NCBI GenBank assembly: GCA_004145795.1
Contig: SEIO01000018.1
Location: 1 to 60,494 of the forward strand
Source: Lentibacillus lipolyticus
Lineage (GTDB): Bacteria > Bacillota > Bacilli > Bacillales > Amphibacillaceae
Direction of reading: 5' to 3'
DNA: 60,494 nucleotides
Shown here: positions 8,872 to 16,559 of the stretch, piece by piece
How positions within the stretch are numbered: the stretch's first letter is position 1
Layout: the number at the start of each line of letters is the position of its first letter
Translations under genes and position numbers: made by a program
The notes under the pieces: generated by a model
Seen by the model: the letters and a program-made list of their open reading frames with translations, nothing else
Told to the model about the DNA's origin: nothing
Databases searched by the model: none

Positions 8872-9067
8872 CGTAAATCCCTCCATTTTGTTTGGATAAC
8901 CTTATCATATAAGCAAACAAACAAAAATGATGTGATTAGCGGCATTACCCGCGTATGATATTCATCACTTCATGGCTTTACTGCCCGGTGGCGAACGGAT
9001 TCCCATAAGATAAGCCATCCTACATTCCTCTGACGTTACAAAAATTTCACATTTAAAGGAGGAACTT

Positions 9068-9109
9068 ACGTTTAACGTGTGGTACGATGAAATAGACTTA
9101 GAATATAAT
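9068..9109 (+). promoter_or_regulatory. Promoter region of the Crp/Fnr gene
   Basis: A perfect TATAAT lies at 9104-9109, about 50 bases before the TTG start. An 11-base palindrome, ACGTTTAACGT (9068-9078), sits at about -43 in place of a recognisable -35 box. It does not match the TGTGA-N6-TCACA boxes. It could bind another regulator or be chance. Confidence 0.4.
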
Positions 9110-9157
9110 TGACGCGATGTAAGCGAGCATAGACTGCTTGACGAAAGGGGGAGCACA

Positions 9158-9850
9158 TTGAATACAAGTGCCATAAAGAACCTGCTGCAGAATTTCCCTT
9201 TGTTTAAGGATTTGAATGATTATGAGATAGAACCAATTGTTGAACTGTCGAAACACCGCATGTACCGACACGGAACGCACATCTTTATGCAGGGCGATCC
9301 GTTGACAAACGTCTACTTCATTCACCAGGGCAAGGTAAAAATTTACAAAACCGACTTTCATGGCAAGGAGCAGATTGTCAATGTGCTGCAGCCTGGTGAC
9401 ATGTTTCCGCATCAGGGATTTTTCAGACAGGATAATTGCCCAGCACATGCTGAAGTGGTAGAAGATGCAATCTTAATTTATATTCCGATTACTTCCTTTG
9501 AAAACTTTTTGATCACCCACCCGGAAATTTGTATTAAACTGTTCCGCGTACTTGGTGACATTATTGTTGACCTGCAGGGTCGGCTGGAAGAAAAAATTCT
9601 GCATAACACCTACGAACAGATTATCATGCTGTTATTACGGCTATCGAAAGGTTATGGAAAAGAGACGAAGGAAGGCTGGGTTAAACTGACAACCCAATTC
9701 ACTAACAGGGAACTCGCAAACATGATTGGCTCGAGCCGCGAGACCGTCAGCCGTACCTTGACACAGCTGAAAAAACAGGAACTGGTCACAACCGACAAAC
9801 ACGGTGCAATCATCTTGGACACCGACGCGCTAGAAGACGAACTATTTTAA
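9158..9850 (+). CDS. Crp/Fnr family transcription regulator
   Basis: A 230-residue regulator with an N-terminal cyclic-nucleotide-binding-like barrel (about 15-120), a dimer helix (about 125-150) and a winged helix (about 155-225). The recognition helix GSSRETVSRTLTQL holds Arg194, Glu195 and Arg199, the RExxxR pattern that reads TGTGA in Crp and Bacillus Fnr. Unlike B. subtilis Fnr it has no C-terminal cysteine cluster; the only cysteines are Cys94 and Cys125, so its sensing must differ. The TTG start follows an AAAGGGGG site. It lies between two units that carry TGTGA-type boxes, making it the obvious candidate to control them. Confidence 0.88.
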   Translation: MNTSAIKNLLQNFPLFKDLNDYEIEPIVELSKHRMYRHGTHIFMQGDPLTNVYFIHQGKVKIYKTDFHGKEQIVNVLQPGDMFPHQGFFRQDNCPAHAEVVEDAILIYIPITSFENFLITHPEICIKLFRVLGDIIVDLQGRLEEKILHNTYEQIIMLLLRLSKGYGKETKEGWVKLTTQFTNRELANMIGSSRETVSRTLTQLKKQELVTTDKHGAIILDTDALEDELF

Positions 9851-9854
9851 GGAA

Positions 9855-9882
9855 AAGATCATCCCATGGGTGGTCTTTTTTT
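9855..9882 (+). terminator. Terminator of the Crp/Fnr gene
   Basis: Stem AAGATCATCC with GGTGGTCTT (wobble pairs) around a short loop, followed by seven T, just after the stop codon. Confidence 0.75.
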
Positions 9883-9916
9883 GTATGTCACAGTATCATG
9901 CTTAAATGTCTCAAAA

Positions 9917-9959
9917 CGTGATGCACATCACTACTTTTTCCGTTGAAAATCATTATCAT
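9917..9959 (+). promoter_or_regulatory. Crp/Fnr-box promoter of the DUF2249 operon
   Basis: Box CGTGA-TGCACA-TCACT (9917-9932) contains the near-palindrome GTGATGCACATCAC. A TATCAT -10 hexamer at 9954-9959 puts the box centre exactly at -41.5, the class II activation geometry. The predicted transcript start is near 9966, 29 bases before the first gene. Confidence 0.75.
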
Positions 9960-9994
9960 TGAAGTAGATTAACACTAACAGATGAGGTGATGGC

Positions 9995-10249
9995 ATGGAT
10001 GAACAGACGAACATGGTCGAACTCGATGTACGTGAAGATCTGGCTATGAAGAAGGAACCATTCGATAAGATTATGGGAACAGTAAAAAATTTACAAGACG
10101 GAGAAGGCTTTATTCTCCATGCGCCGTTCAACCCAATCCCATTGCATAAAATTCTGAAACGGCGCGGGTTCAGCTATGAAGCGGAAAAAATAGAAAAGAA
10201 ACATTGGAAAGTCATGTATATGAAAAATAAGGCAGGTGATACGCAATGA
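9995..10249 (+). CDS. DUF2249 protein, first of pair
   Basis: An 84-residue protein with one DUF2249 domain: VELDVREDLAMKKEPFDKIMGTVKNL, then EGFILHAPFNPIPLHKILKRRGF and a closing strand. The fold resembles TusA/SirA sulfur carriers, but no conserved cysteine is present, so sulfur transfer is unlikely. The ATG follows a GAGGTGATGG site. It is the first gene of a four-gene operon under a Crp/Fnr-type promoter, and its stop overlaps the start of the next gene. Its biochemical role is unknown. Confidence 0.82.
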   Translation: MDEQTNMVELDVREDLAMKKEPFDKIMGTVKNLQDGEGFILHAPFNPIPLHKILKRRGFSYEAEKIEKKHWKVMYMKNKAGDTQ

Positions 10250-10464
10250 TGACAATTGATAATCGTGGACTTGAGCCGCCGCAGCCGATGATGCGTACAT
10301 TGAAGGCACTAGATAAACTGGACAGCGGCGATTCCCTGTCCATCATTAATGACCGCCGGCCGCTATTTTTATATGAAGAACTCGATGACCGGGGCTACGC
10401 ACATAAGACGGAAGCACAGGATGATGGAAGCTTTAAAATTACGATAACGAAAAATGGTGATTAG
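10246..10464 (+). CDS. DUF2249 protein, second of pair
   Basis: A 72-residue DUF2249 protein (LEPPQPMMRTLKALDKLDSGD, RRPLFLYEELDDRGY). It is shorter than its neighbour and, like it, has no cysteine. It overlaps the previous gene by four bases at ATGA, and its stop is one base before the next likely start, so the three are translationally linked. Two different DUF2249 chains made together suggest a heterodimer or sequential partners; that is inference. Confidence 0.82.
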   Translation: MMTIDNRGLEPPQPMMRTLKALDKLDSGDSLSIINDRRPLFLYEELDDRGYAHKTEAQDDGSFKITITKNGD

Positions 10465-10465
10465 C

Positions 10466-11713
10466 ATGCCCACTGGAAACAGCATACAGTCCAATACAAA
10501 CATTAAGCTGCCGCTCGCATTTATCCTTTATGCACTGGCTGCATTCGTCATTAGCCAGATCATTCTTTTGGTAAATAGTGATTTATTAGCGATGGGGCAG
10601 TTCCGAATTCCTGATATCTGGATGGGGGCCCATTTTCTGCTTTTAGGCTACGCGGTCATGGTTGCAATGGGGGCGATGTATCAGCTTGTTCCGGTAGCTC
10701 TCTTAACATCGATTTGGAACCAGCCCTTTGGCTATACACAATTTGCCGTCACTGCTATTGGTGTTACTGCATTTTCCGTTATGCTGGGCGTGGCACCTAA
10801 TCAGGCGTTGTACGGCGGACTCATTGCGATAGCAGGTGTCGTGATGTTTGTCATTCAAATGGGACAAACCATCCGTAAACAGAAAAATAAAAACATGATG
10901 ACCTGGTTCATTCTTGCAGCTATCATAAGCCTATCCCTAACGATTGCTGCTGGGTTTTTGCTTGCTTGGAACTTGTCAATTGGCGGTATTGCCAGCCACG
11001 GAACAATTCTGTCGTCACATATTGCATTTGGTGTAGCCGGCTGGTTCACCCTGCTGATTTTTGGATTTTCGTATAAACTGATACCCATGTTCAGCCTTTC
11101 CCACGGTTATTCCATGAAATGGGCCAAGCCAGCATTTATCACCTATCTGGCGGGGCTGGTTATTTTAATTAGTTCTTTCTGGACAGACAATGCCCTTTTA
11201 GAAATGGTCGGCTGGTTTATGCTGTTAGCTGGATTTTTCTTTTTCATTCTGGACGTGAGAGAAATTCTTGCCAATCGGCTGAAGAAGAAACTGGATAAAC
11301 CTTTTTCCTTTTCACTCGTCGCCATCATGAACGGTTTGGGGGTTCACGTACTTGCCTTTGCATTCAGCATTTTTGGCATCCAAGAAATGACCGTCTGGGG
11401 CTGGCTCATCTTTCTATATGTCATAGGCTGGATTCTATTCAGTATTCTCGGCTATCTATATAAAATTGTCCCGTTCTTATGGTGGACCCACAAGTATGCA
11501 CATAGAATCGGCCAAGAAAAAGTACCGACATTAAAAGACATGATTGACGAAAAAACGAGCGTTATTCTGTTCACATTGTTTATTATTAGCACAGCCGGAC
11601 TGACAGCAAGCGGGCTGCTGCAAATCAATACGGCAGTTTTTCTTTTTCAGGGGCTGCTTGCGCTCACGTCCTTGTTCTACGTATTGTCGATTATTCGTGT
11701 TTTAACAAAGTAA
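10466..11713 (+). CDS. COX1/NnrS-like 12-helix membrane protein
   Basis: About 415 residues with roughly 12 membrane segments. Conserved histidines sit in helix contexts like those of haem-copper oxidase subunit I or NnrS: GAHFLLLGYAVMVAMGAMYQL near the start and SSHIAFGVAGWFTLLIFGF in the middle, followed by YKLIPMFSLSHGYS. It lacks the full six-histidine set of an oxidase, so it is not a terminal oxidase in the usual sense. NnrS proteins protect against nitric-oxide stress. I choose the ATG at 10466, one base after the previous stop; the ATG at 10454 lacks a ribosome site. The substrate and haem content are unknown. Confidence 0.72.
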   Translation: MPTGNSIQSNTNIKLPLAFILYALAAFVISQIILLVNSDLLAMGQFRIPDIWMGAHFLLLGYAVMVAMGAMYQLVPVALLTSIWNQPFGYTQFAVTAIGVTAFSVMLGVAPNQALYGGLIAIAGVVMFVIQMGQTIRKQKNKNMMTWFILAAIISLSLTIAAGFLLAWNLSIGGIASHGTILSSHIAFGVAGWFTLLIFGFSYKLIPMFSLSHGYSMKWAKPAFITYLAGLVILISSFWTDNALLEMVGWFMLLAGFFFFILDVREILANRLKKKLDKPFSFSLVAIMNGLGVHVLAFAFSIFGIQEMTVWGWLIFLYVIGWILFSILGYLYKIVPFLWWTHKYAHRIGQEKVPTLKDMIDEKTSVILFTLFIISTAGLTASGLLQINTAVFLFQGLLALTSLFYVLSIIRVLTK

Positions 11714-11735
11714 CAGCGAAAAGGAGACTTGCCAT

Positions 11736-12038
11736 ATGTCGCTCGAGAATAAAGTTGGCGCTGCCTTATTTGAAGTCATCGACCCGGAGCTTGGTATCAA
11801 CATCATGGATCTTGGGCTTATTTACGAAATTGAGGTTGATGGACAGGATAATGTAAAAATTGTGATGACCCTAACAACTCCAGGCTGCCCGATGCACGAC
11901 AGCATTAAAGCTGGTGTAAAACGCCGTGTCAGCCAGATTGAGGGAGTCGGTAACATTGACATCGATCTCGTCTGGGAGCCGGCATGGAACCCCTCTAAAA
12001 TGAGTGACCGTGCCAAAGAACGCTTAGGTTTTGCCTAA
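11736..12038 (+). CDS. DUF59/MIP18 Fe-S assembly factor
   Basis: A 100-residue DUF59 protein (SufT/PaaD/YitW group). It has the signature DPELGINIMDLGLIYEI and the loop TTPGCPMHD, whose Cys is the conserved one. Such proteins help deliver or repair Fe-S clusters. The ATG follows an AAAGGAG site 23 bases after the COX1-like gene, and it ends the operon before a strong terminator. It is a paralogue of YitW at 13757, from which it differs throughout, so this is not a recent duplication. It may mature an Fe-S protein needed under low oxygen. Confidence 0.88.
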   Translation: MSLENKVGAALFEVIDPELGINIMDLGLIYEIEVDGQDNVKIVMTLTTPGCPMHDSIKAGVKRRVSQIEGVGNIDIDLVWEPAWNPSKMSDRAKERLGFA

Positions 12039-12056
12039 AAATAAACAGAAGGCAGA

Positions 12057-12090
12057 AACGGCTCAGCAAAGATTTCCGAGCCGTTTTTTT
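12057..12090 (+). terminator. Terminator of the DUF2249 operon
   Basis: Eight-base perfect stem AACGGCTC/GAGCCGTT and a run of seven T after the DUF59 gene. Confidence 0.88.
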
Positions 12091-12143
12091 GTTTTTCTTT
12101 CTCACTCAACGTGTCGATTTTCTTGATAATTCAAGCAGCATTT

Positions 12144-12178
12144 AAAAAACACCGCCAAGCCTAAAAGCCTAACGGTGC
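12144..12178 (-). terminator. Terminator of mobB-moaE-moaD
   Basis: On the minus strand an 11-pair stem (CACCG/CGGTG outer part, inner part with wobble pairs) is followed by six T, 12 bases past the moaD stop. Confidence 0.8.
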
Positions 12179-12189
12179 TTATCCTTATT

Positions 12190-12423
12190 TCATCCCCCGC
12201 TCACCGGTGGGATAAACGCAACCACATCCCCGCTATTCACCACGGTGTCTTCCTGTGAATATTCTTCGTTGACCGCTATCATCGCATGACCCAGGTGGGG
12301 TAACTCATACGTCGAAGCCAATCTGGATTTCAGCTCATTTACAGATACGCCATCCGCTTCCACCGTAACTTTGTCTCGCCCGGATGTTTCCTGCAGTTCG
12401 GCAAAAAACAAAACACTAATCAT
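12190..12423 (-). CDS. moaD: Molybdopterin synthase sulfur carrier MoaD
   Basis: A 77-residue ubiquitin-like protein ending in the Gly-Gly tail (PPVSGG) that carries the thiocarboxylate sulfur used to make molybdopterin. It works as a heterotetramer with MoaE. The ATG at 12423 overlaps the end of moaE by eight bases, with GAGGAG as ribosome site inside moaE. The enzyme would supply cofactor for the nitrate reductase NarG encoded 11 kb away; moaA, moaC, moeA and moeB are not in the window. Confidence 0.92.
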   Translation of the reverse strand: MISVLFFAELQETSGRDKVTVEADGVSVNELKSRLASTYELPHLGHAMIAVNEEYSQEDTVVNSGDVVAFIPPVSGG

Positions 12424-12892
12424 CACGCATCTCCTCCTCGGAAGGAATTCTTGTATCATACGATGTATTTTCTTGCTGGTCGCCAATCCATTTTGTCCCA
12501 TCTTCCCAGTGCTCTTTTTTCCAAATGGGCACGATTTCTTTAATCCGTTCGATGGCGTAGCGGCTTGCATCAAAAGCATCAGCACGATGCGGAGTTGAAA
12601 CAGCTATGGCAACTGCTATGTCTGTTATTTCCAGCCGCCCGATTCGATGCACAATCGCAACGTGCGCATTGCCCCATTTTTCCTTTATTTCATTACCAAT
12701 CTGAGCCAATTTCTTTTCAGCCATCGGTACATATGCCTGGTACTCGAGAAAGAGGGTCCGTTTACCTTTTGTGAATTCGCGCACTGTACCAATAAACGTA
12801 TTCACGGCCCCTGCTTCATTACGGACCACTTTTTCGATACAGTCGCCCGGATCAATTGGCTCCTCTGTTATCCAATAGTTTTTAGCCATCAT
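12416..12892 (-). CDS. moaE: Molybdopterin synthase large subunit MoaE
   Basis: The catalytic subunit of molybdopterin synthase, which converts cyclic pyranopterin monophosphate with two MoaD-carried sulfurs. About 158 residues, with family blocks GAVNTFIGTVREFTKGK, HRIGRLEI, and PIWKKEHWEDGTKWI, whose lysines line the active site. The start is taken as ATG at 12892, overlapping the mobB stop and preceded by AAGAAGGGA; a TTG at 12910 is less likely. It is the middle gene of mobB-moaE-moaD. Confidence 0.92.
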   Translation of the reverse strand: MMAKNYWITEEPIDPGDCIEKVVRNEAGAVNTFIGTVREFTKGKRTLFLEYQAYVPMAEKKLAQIGNEIKEKWGNAHVAIVHRIGRLEITDIAVAIAVSTPHRADAFDASRYAIERIKEIVPIWKKEHWEDGTKWIGDQQENTSYDTRIPSEEEMRDD

Positions 12893-13389
12893 ACATCCCT
12901 TCTTATGCAATCAGCGAGTGCTGGTATGTTTGTTTTCAGGTTATTCATGTTAAACACAGGATAGCTGGACGAAATCGGCAAGCGTACATCCCATGTTCCT
13001 ACAGCTATTATAGCTGATAGCTCCTGTAAAAGCGACAGGTCAGTTTCATTCCTCACTAACACAATTTTAGGGTATACTGCCTGTTTATACCCTTCCACCA
13101 ATAATAAATCAAGCGGAAAACGGTGGTACATTTGAATCAATTCATCTAGTTCAAGGGGCGAGGACAATGTCAGCTGTGTGATGTTCTCTCCTTTGACACC
13201 ACTGATGACAGAGCCGGATTTAAGGTGTTCCTCGCTGTCTGTTCCGTTCACCATAGCTGGTTCGCCGCCATGGCCATGATGTTTCAGGGATCCGACTTTA
13301 AGATTGTTAGCAGAAAAATGCCGAATCAATTTATTCATTACTGTCGTTTTACCTGATCTTTTATACCCGACCACCTGACAAACATCCAT
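12889..13389 (-). CDS. mobB: Molybdopterin-guanine dinucleotide adapter MobB
   Basis: A small P-loop GTP-binding protein that assists conversion of molybdopterin to the guanine-dinucleotide form used by NarG-type enzymes. The Walker A motif is GYKRSGKTT near the N-terminus, and a LLLVEGYK block (Walker B-like) follows. The ATG at 13389 is chosen for its AGGAAGAGGG site; the frame is open eight codons further. It is the first gene of the mobB-moaE-moaD unit, and its promoter must lie close to the hairpin repeat at 13550. Confidence 0.9.
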   Translation of the reverse strand: MDVCQVVGYKRSGKTTVMNKLIRHFSANNLKVGSLKHHGHGGEPAMVNGTDSEEHLKSGSVISGVKGENITQLTLSSPLELDELIQMYHRFPLDLLLVEGYKQAVYPKIVLVRNETDLSLLQELSAIIAVGTWDVRLPISSSYPVFNMNNLKTNIPALADCIRRDV

Positions 13390-13549
13390 AAAAACCCTCT
13401 TCCTTTGCTCCATGTTGCTTGCCCACCGTCAATCCATTACACTAAAATTTAAAGTGTGGTCACGTTGACTTAGACATCTTTCCAAAAGCTGTTTTTTTAA
13501 TTGTTGTTAATAACACAAAATGTATAAAACTGTAACGTTAAGTGCCTGT

Positions 13550-13677
13550 TGATTTCCGCTACGGGCAGTCGCTTTCCGCGGGCAACGCTTCAGCTTCCTC
13601 GGAAGCAAAAATCGCTTCCTGTGGGATCTTCAGCTGTTGCTTTTCCCGCAGGAGTCGACTACCCTCCGCTCCAATCA
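13550..13677. repeat. GC-rich hairpin repeat, copy 1
   Basis: A 128-base imperfect palindrome in the 370-base gap between mobB and yitW. It has a GGGCAGTCG left arm and CGACTACCC right arm, inner boxes GCTTTCCGCGGG and CCCGCAGGAGTC, and outer TGATT/AATCA ends. It shares about 47 identical bases with the copy at 60061. The rest of the gap is AT-rich and shows no gene. Confidence 0.85.
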
Positions 13678-13700
13678 CCTATCGTATTAGCACATTATAT

Positions 13701-13735
13701 AAAAAAAGGCCGATTCATTGGTGTATGAATCAACC
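13701..13735 (-). terminator. Terminator of yitW
   Basis: Minus-strand stem GGTTGATTCAT/ATGAATCGGCC (two wobble pairs) followed by seven T, 22 bases past the yitW stop. Confidence 0.85.
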
Positions 13736-13756
13736 CTCCTGCCAAATCTGCTGTAA

Positions 13757-14068
13757 TCAATCCGGAATGCCAAGTGCAATCTTTGCATAACGTGACATTT
13801 TATCTTTATCCCAAGGCGGATCCCAGACAATGCTGACATCGATTTCTTTAATCTCTGGAATATCAGAAAGTGACCGGCGTACGTCCTGCTCGATATGGCC
13901 AGCCAGTGGGCAGCCCATTGAGGTCAATGTCATTGTAACGGTACAGAGGCCTTCGTCATTCAGATCAACGTTATAAACCAATCCGAGATTCACAATGTCA
14001 ATTCCCAATTCAGGGTCAATGACATTCTCCAGGCCGCCAATGATGTTTTCCTTTAGCGCCTCATCCAT
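13757..14068 (-). CDS. yitW: DUF59 Fe-S assembly factor YitW
   Basis: A 103-residue DUF59 protein with the DPELGIDIVNLGLVYNV signature and the Cys loop TSMGCPLAG. The C-terminal VWDPPWDKDKMSRYAK block is typical of YitW. It probably acts in Fe-S cluster maturation. The ATG follows an AAGGAGGG site. It lies behind yitV as in B. subtilis but seems to have its own promoter, with a Crp/Fnr-like box at -41.5. The paralogue at 11736 is under a very similar box. Confidence 0.9.
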   Translation of the reverse strand: MDEALKENIIGGLENVIDPELGIDIVNLGLVYNVDLNDEGLCTVTMTLTSMGCPLAGHIEQDVRRSLSDIPEIKEIDVSIVWDPPWDKDKMSRYAKIALGIPD

Positions 14069-14099
14069 GAATAACCCTCCTTCAATTGTTCCTGCCTTT

Positions 14100-14142
14100 A
14101 TTTAAACATAAACAAGTACTTTTTTAAATGATTTGCATCACA
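14100..14142 (-). promoter_or_regulatory. Crp/Fnr-like box promoter of yitW
   Basis: On the minus strand the box TGTGA-TGCAAA-TCATT (14127-14142) has a perfect left half and three of five in the right. A TTAAAT -10 hexamer at 14105-14100 puts the centre at -41.5. The core GTGATGCA(A/C)ATCA is nearly identical to the box before the DUF2249 operon. The weaker right half makes this less certain than the others. Confidence 0.55.
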
Positions 14143-14227
14143 CGCCAGCCAATTTGTCTGCCATTTTCATAGGCGTATTAGACCTACGAAGCATTTCGAT
14201 GTATCGTTTGACCAGACTTTTGAGCAT

Positions 14228-14989
14228 CTACAAGTGTTCTTCAAACCATTTTACTGTCTCCAGTATAGCATGGCGGCTCACTTTATGTCCGCGATTCGGC
14301 TCTTTAATGAAGCGAATGCTTTCCGGATTTGTATAATGGTGCCGTGCTTCATCATAAAATGTATATGAGTGGTCAAACGGCACGACGGCGTCACTGTCTC
14401 CATGCCAGAACATTACTGGACGCTCATTCAATTTACTCATCTGTTTAGACAAGTCATACTGCTTGAGCTGCTCGTATAGCTGTTCAATCATGTTATCGCT
14501 CACCGGTAAATCGCCTTCTTTTCGAAAGCTGTCCACCAATGTTTTGGCATAGGTCGTAATCTTCGGTGATCCCATCAGGACCCCTGCTGCTCGAATCCAT
14601 GAATACTGTGTCAGTGCTGCCGCAGTCGTGATGCCGCCCATGCTTGTCCCGGCAACGCCGAATCGTTCGTCTTGCAGCAGTCCTTTTTCAACAAGTGCTT
14701 CCTTGATGTTTTTCAAATCCTCGACATTCTGCATGACAATGTTCCAAAACGAAACTTGCTTTTGCATGTCTGTTATTTCCGTTTCCCGTTCACCATGGTA
14801 CATGCTATCAGGGAGGATGACCCGGTAGCCTTTTGACGCCAGTAAGTATGCAAGCGGCAAATTATGCTCTTTGGCACTAGTAAAACCGTGAAAATATGTT
14901 AGAACCGGTAGTGCTTCTTGCTTTTTTGCCTCGTCGGCGACGATTAGACTGGGAATGGATGTCAATGTTGTACGCTCAATCCCGATCAT
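14228..14989 (-). CDS. yitV: Alpha/beta hydrolase YitV
   Basis: A 253-residue serine hydrolase. The nucleophile is the Ser of GTSMGG, the acid is the Asp in HGDSDAVVP, and the base is the His in NRGHKVS. The family is annotated as an esterase and its substrate is unknown. The ATG at 14989 is chosen for its AAGAAGGG site; the frame is open 28 codons further. It is divergent from yitU and upstream of yitW, the B. subtilis order. No signal peptide is seen. Confidence 0.88.
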   Translation of the reverse strand: MIGIERTTLTSIPSLIVADEAKKQEALPVLTYFHGFTSAKEHNLPLAYLLASKGYRVILPDSMYHGERETEITDMQKQVSFWNIVMQNVEDLKNIKEALVEKGLLQDERFGVAGTSMGGITTAAALTQYSWIRAAGVLMGSPKITTYAKTLVDSFRKEGDLPVSDNMIEQLYEQLKQYDLSKQMSKLNERPVMFWHGDSDAVVPFDHSYTFYDEARHHYTNPESIRFIKEPNRGHKVSRHAILETVKWFEEHL

Positions 14990-15114
14990 GATTTTCCCTT
15001 CTTTCTGTTGACTGCTATTCATCATCATAATATGAAGTTTTTGTAAAATGCAAACGAATCCTTTACATAACACAGGAAGCCTTATAAACTAAAGAGAATA
15101 CGAGGTGAAAAATA

Positions 15115-15948
15115 ATGGAAACAAAACAGCATTTAATTGCAGTGGACTTAGATGGCACGCTGCTGACCGATGACAAAACCATTAGTGAGCGAAACAGGCA
15201 GACAATCCAAACAGCCATCAACAATGGGCATATTGTGGTCATTGCTACTGGAAGGCCACATCGTGCAAGTATTGATTATTACCACATGCTTGGCCTGGAT
15301 ACACCGATGGTCAATTTCAATGGGGCGCTGATTCACCACCCGACCGATGATAAGTGGGATGTCCTGCATAATCCGATGCCTGTTCGGACTGCTAAGCGAA
15401 TCGTTGATGCCTGCTACGACTTGAGCGTCCATAATATCGTAGCGGAGGTAATGGACCATGTTTACGTCGATCAGTACGACAAACAAATCATGGATATATT
15501 CCAAGCAACACGCCAGGATTCCCCTTTTACAATCGGAAGCCTAAGAAACAAACTGCAGGTCGACCCGACATCACTGCTGATACATCCGAAAGAAGAAAAT
15601 ATCCAATCAATCCGGACACACCTGGACGACTACCATGCTGAACTGATTGAACACCGAAAATGGGGTGCGCCGTGGAACATTATTGAAATCGTTAAAAAAG
15701 GACTCAACAAAGCTGTAGGCCTTGAAAAAATCGCTTATTATTATCATATCCCAAAAGAGCGGATCATTGCATTCGGAGATGAAGACAATGACCTGGAAAT
15801 GCTTGACTTTGCAGGTACTGGTGTAGCAATGGGTAATGCGATTGATGAATTAAAAGCTGTTTCGAAACATGTGACGGACACAAACGAGCAAGACGGGATC
15901 AGTCTTTTCCTTGAGGATTATTTAAAACTCCAGCCAAAAACCATCTAA
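15115..15948 (+). CDS. yitU: HAD phosphatase YitU
   Basis: A 277-residue Cof-type (subclass IIB) HAD phosphatase. Motif I is DLDGTLL, motif II lies near ATGRP, and motif IV is GDEDNDLEML. B. subtilis YitU is one of the phosphatases acting on 5-amino-6-(5-phosphoribitylamino)uracil in riboflavin synthesis, which is the most likely role here. The ATG follows a GAGGTG site. It is divergently transcribed from yitV and followed by a weak terminator. Confidence 0.9.
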   Translation: METKQHLIAVDLDGTLLTDDKTISERNRQTIQTAINNGHIVVIATGRPHRASIDYYHMLGLDTPMVNFNGALIHHPTDDKWDVLHNPMPVRTAKRIVDACYDLSVHNIVAEVMDHVYVDQYDKQIMDIFQATRQDSPFTIGSLRNKLQVDPTSLLIHPKEENIQSIRTHLDDYHAELIEHRKWGAPWNIIEIVKKGLNKAVGLEKIAYYYHIPKERIIAFGDEDNDLEMLDFAGTGVAMGNAIDELKAVSKHVTDTNEQDGISLFLEDYLKLQPKTI

Positions 15949-15988
15949 TTTTTTCCTGACATAGCTGGCGGCAAGCAGGCCAAACTAT

Positions 15989-16025
15989 AAGTGAGCGCTT
16001 GAAAAGGCGTTCACTTACTTTATTT
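15989..16025 (+). terminator. Probable terminator of yitU
   Basis: Ten-base stem AAGTGAGCGC/GCGTTCACTT with one wobble pair. The T-rich tail is interrupted (ACTTTATTT), so termination may be partial. Confidence 0.55.
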
Positions 16026-16102
16026 GTAGCAGTTCCATCATGCAGGTACAGCCGGACCTAGAAGACGAGGACCGGTAAGGCATTCCGCGGGGGGAGTTAT
16101 CG

Positions 16103-16252
16103 ATGGGCAAGCGAAGTAAATCACGGCGCTTTACCCAGCATAGTGAAGACTCTGTCAGACAACACGCTGAACGTTTTCCGTACAAAATGCGATACTCTGA
16201 AGCAGAACGCGAACGGGAACAATCGAACAGCAATCCAATGGGAGGGTTTTAG
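16103..16252 (+). CDS. Small Arg-rich protein, unknown
   Basis: A 49-residue charged protein (MGKRSKSRRF ... MRYSEAEREREQ ... NPMGGF) with a strong GGGGGGAG ribosome site. Its stop codon overlaps the spacer just before the next gene, whose ribosome site GGAGGG lies inside this frame, so the pair is probably co-translated. The composition resembles small spore proteins of Bacillaceae, but I do not recognise the family. Confidence 0.6.
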   Translation: MGKRSKSRRFTQHSEDSVRQHAERFPYKMRYSEAEREREQSNSNPMGGF

Positions 16253-16253
16253 A

Positions 16254-16457
16254 ATGCAACAACAGCAGAACAACATGATGCAGCGGGCTCGTGAAGCTGT
16301 CAACGCTCTGACCAATAATAAAGCAAATGCGAACCAACAGGAAAAGCAAGCAGCTCAAAACGCAATCCAGGCTGCGAAAAGCCAGGCAACCGCTGAAGAA
16401 CAACAGCAGCTTCAGCAGCTTGAACAGCAATTGCAGCAAAAAAACCAATTGCAATAA
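16254..16457 (+). CDS. DUF3813-like small protein
   Basis: A 67-residue Gln/Ala-rich helical protein (QRAREAVNALTNNKANANQQ ... AEEQQQLQQLEQQLQQ, interrupted here) that likely forms a coiled coil. I believe it belongs to DUF3813, the family of B. subtilis YitR, which fits the surrounding yitSTUVW genes. The ATG at 16254 has a GGGAGGG site. Its function is unknown. A strong terminator follows about 100 bases downstream. Confidence 0.65.
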   Translation: MQQQQNNMMQRAREAVNALTNNKANANQQEKQAAQNAIQAAKSQATAEEQQQLQQLEQQLQQKNQLQ

Positions 16458-16559
16458 CCTCCATCATATTTGCTGAGCCTGAACCAAAAAAATGCATGCT
16501 GTGTTAAGGATTTAGCGCACATCGAACAGGATGCAGCGAGGATTATAACGCGGACATGC

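Noticed and set aside
11736-14068. Recent duplication of the two DUF59 genes
   Set aside because: The proteins differ along most of their length outside the family motifs, so they are old paralogues.
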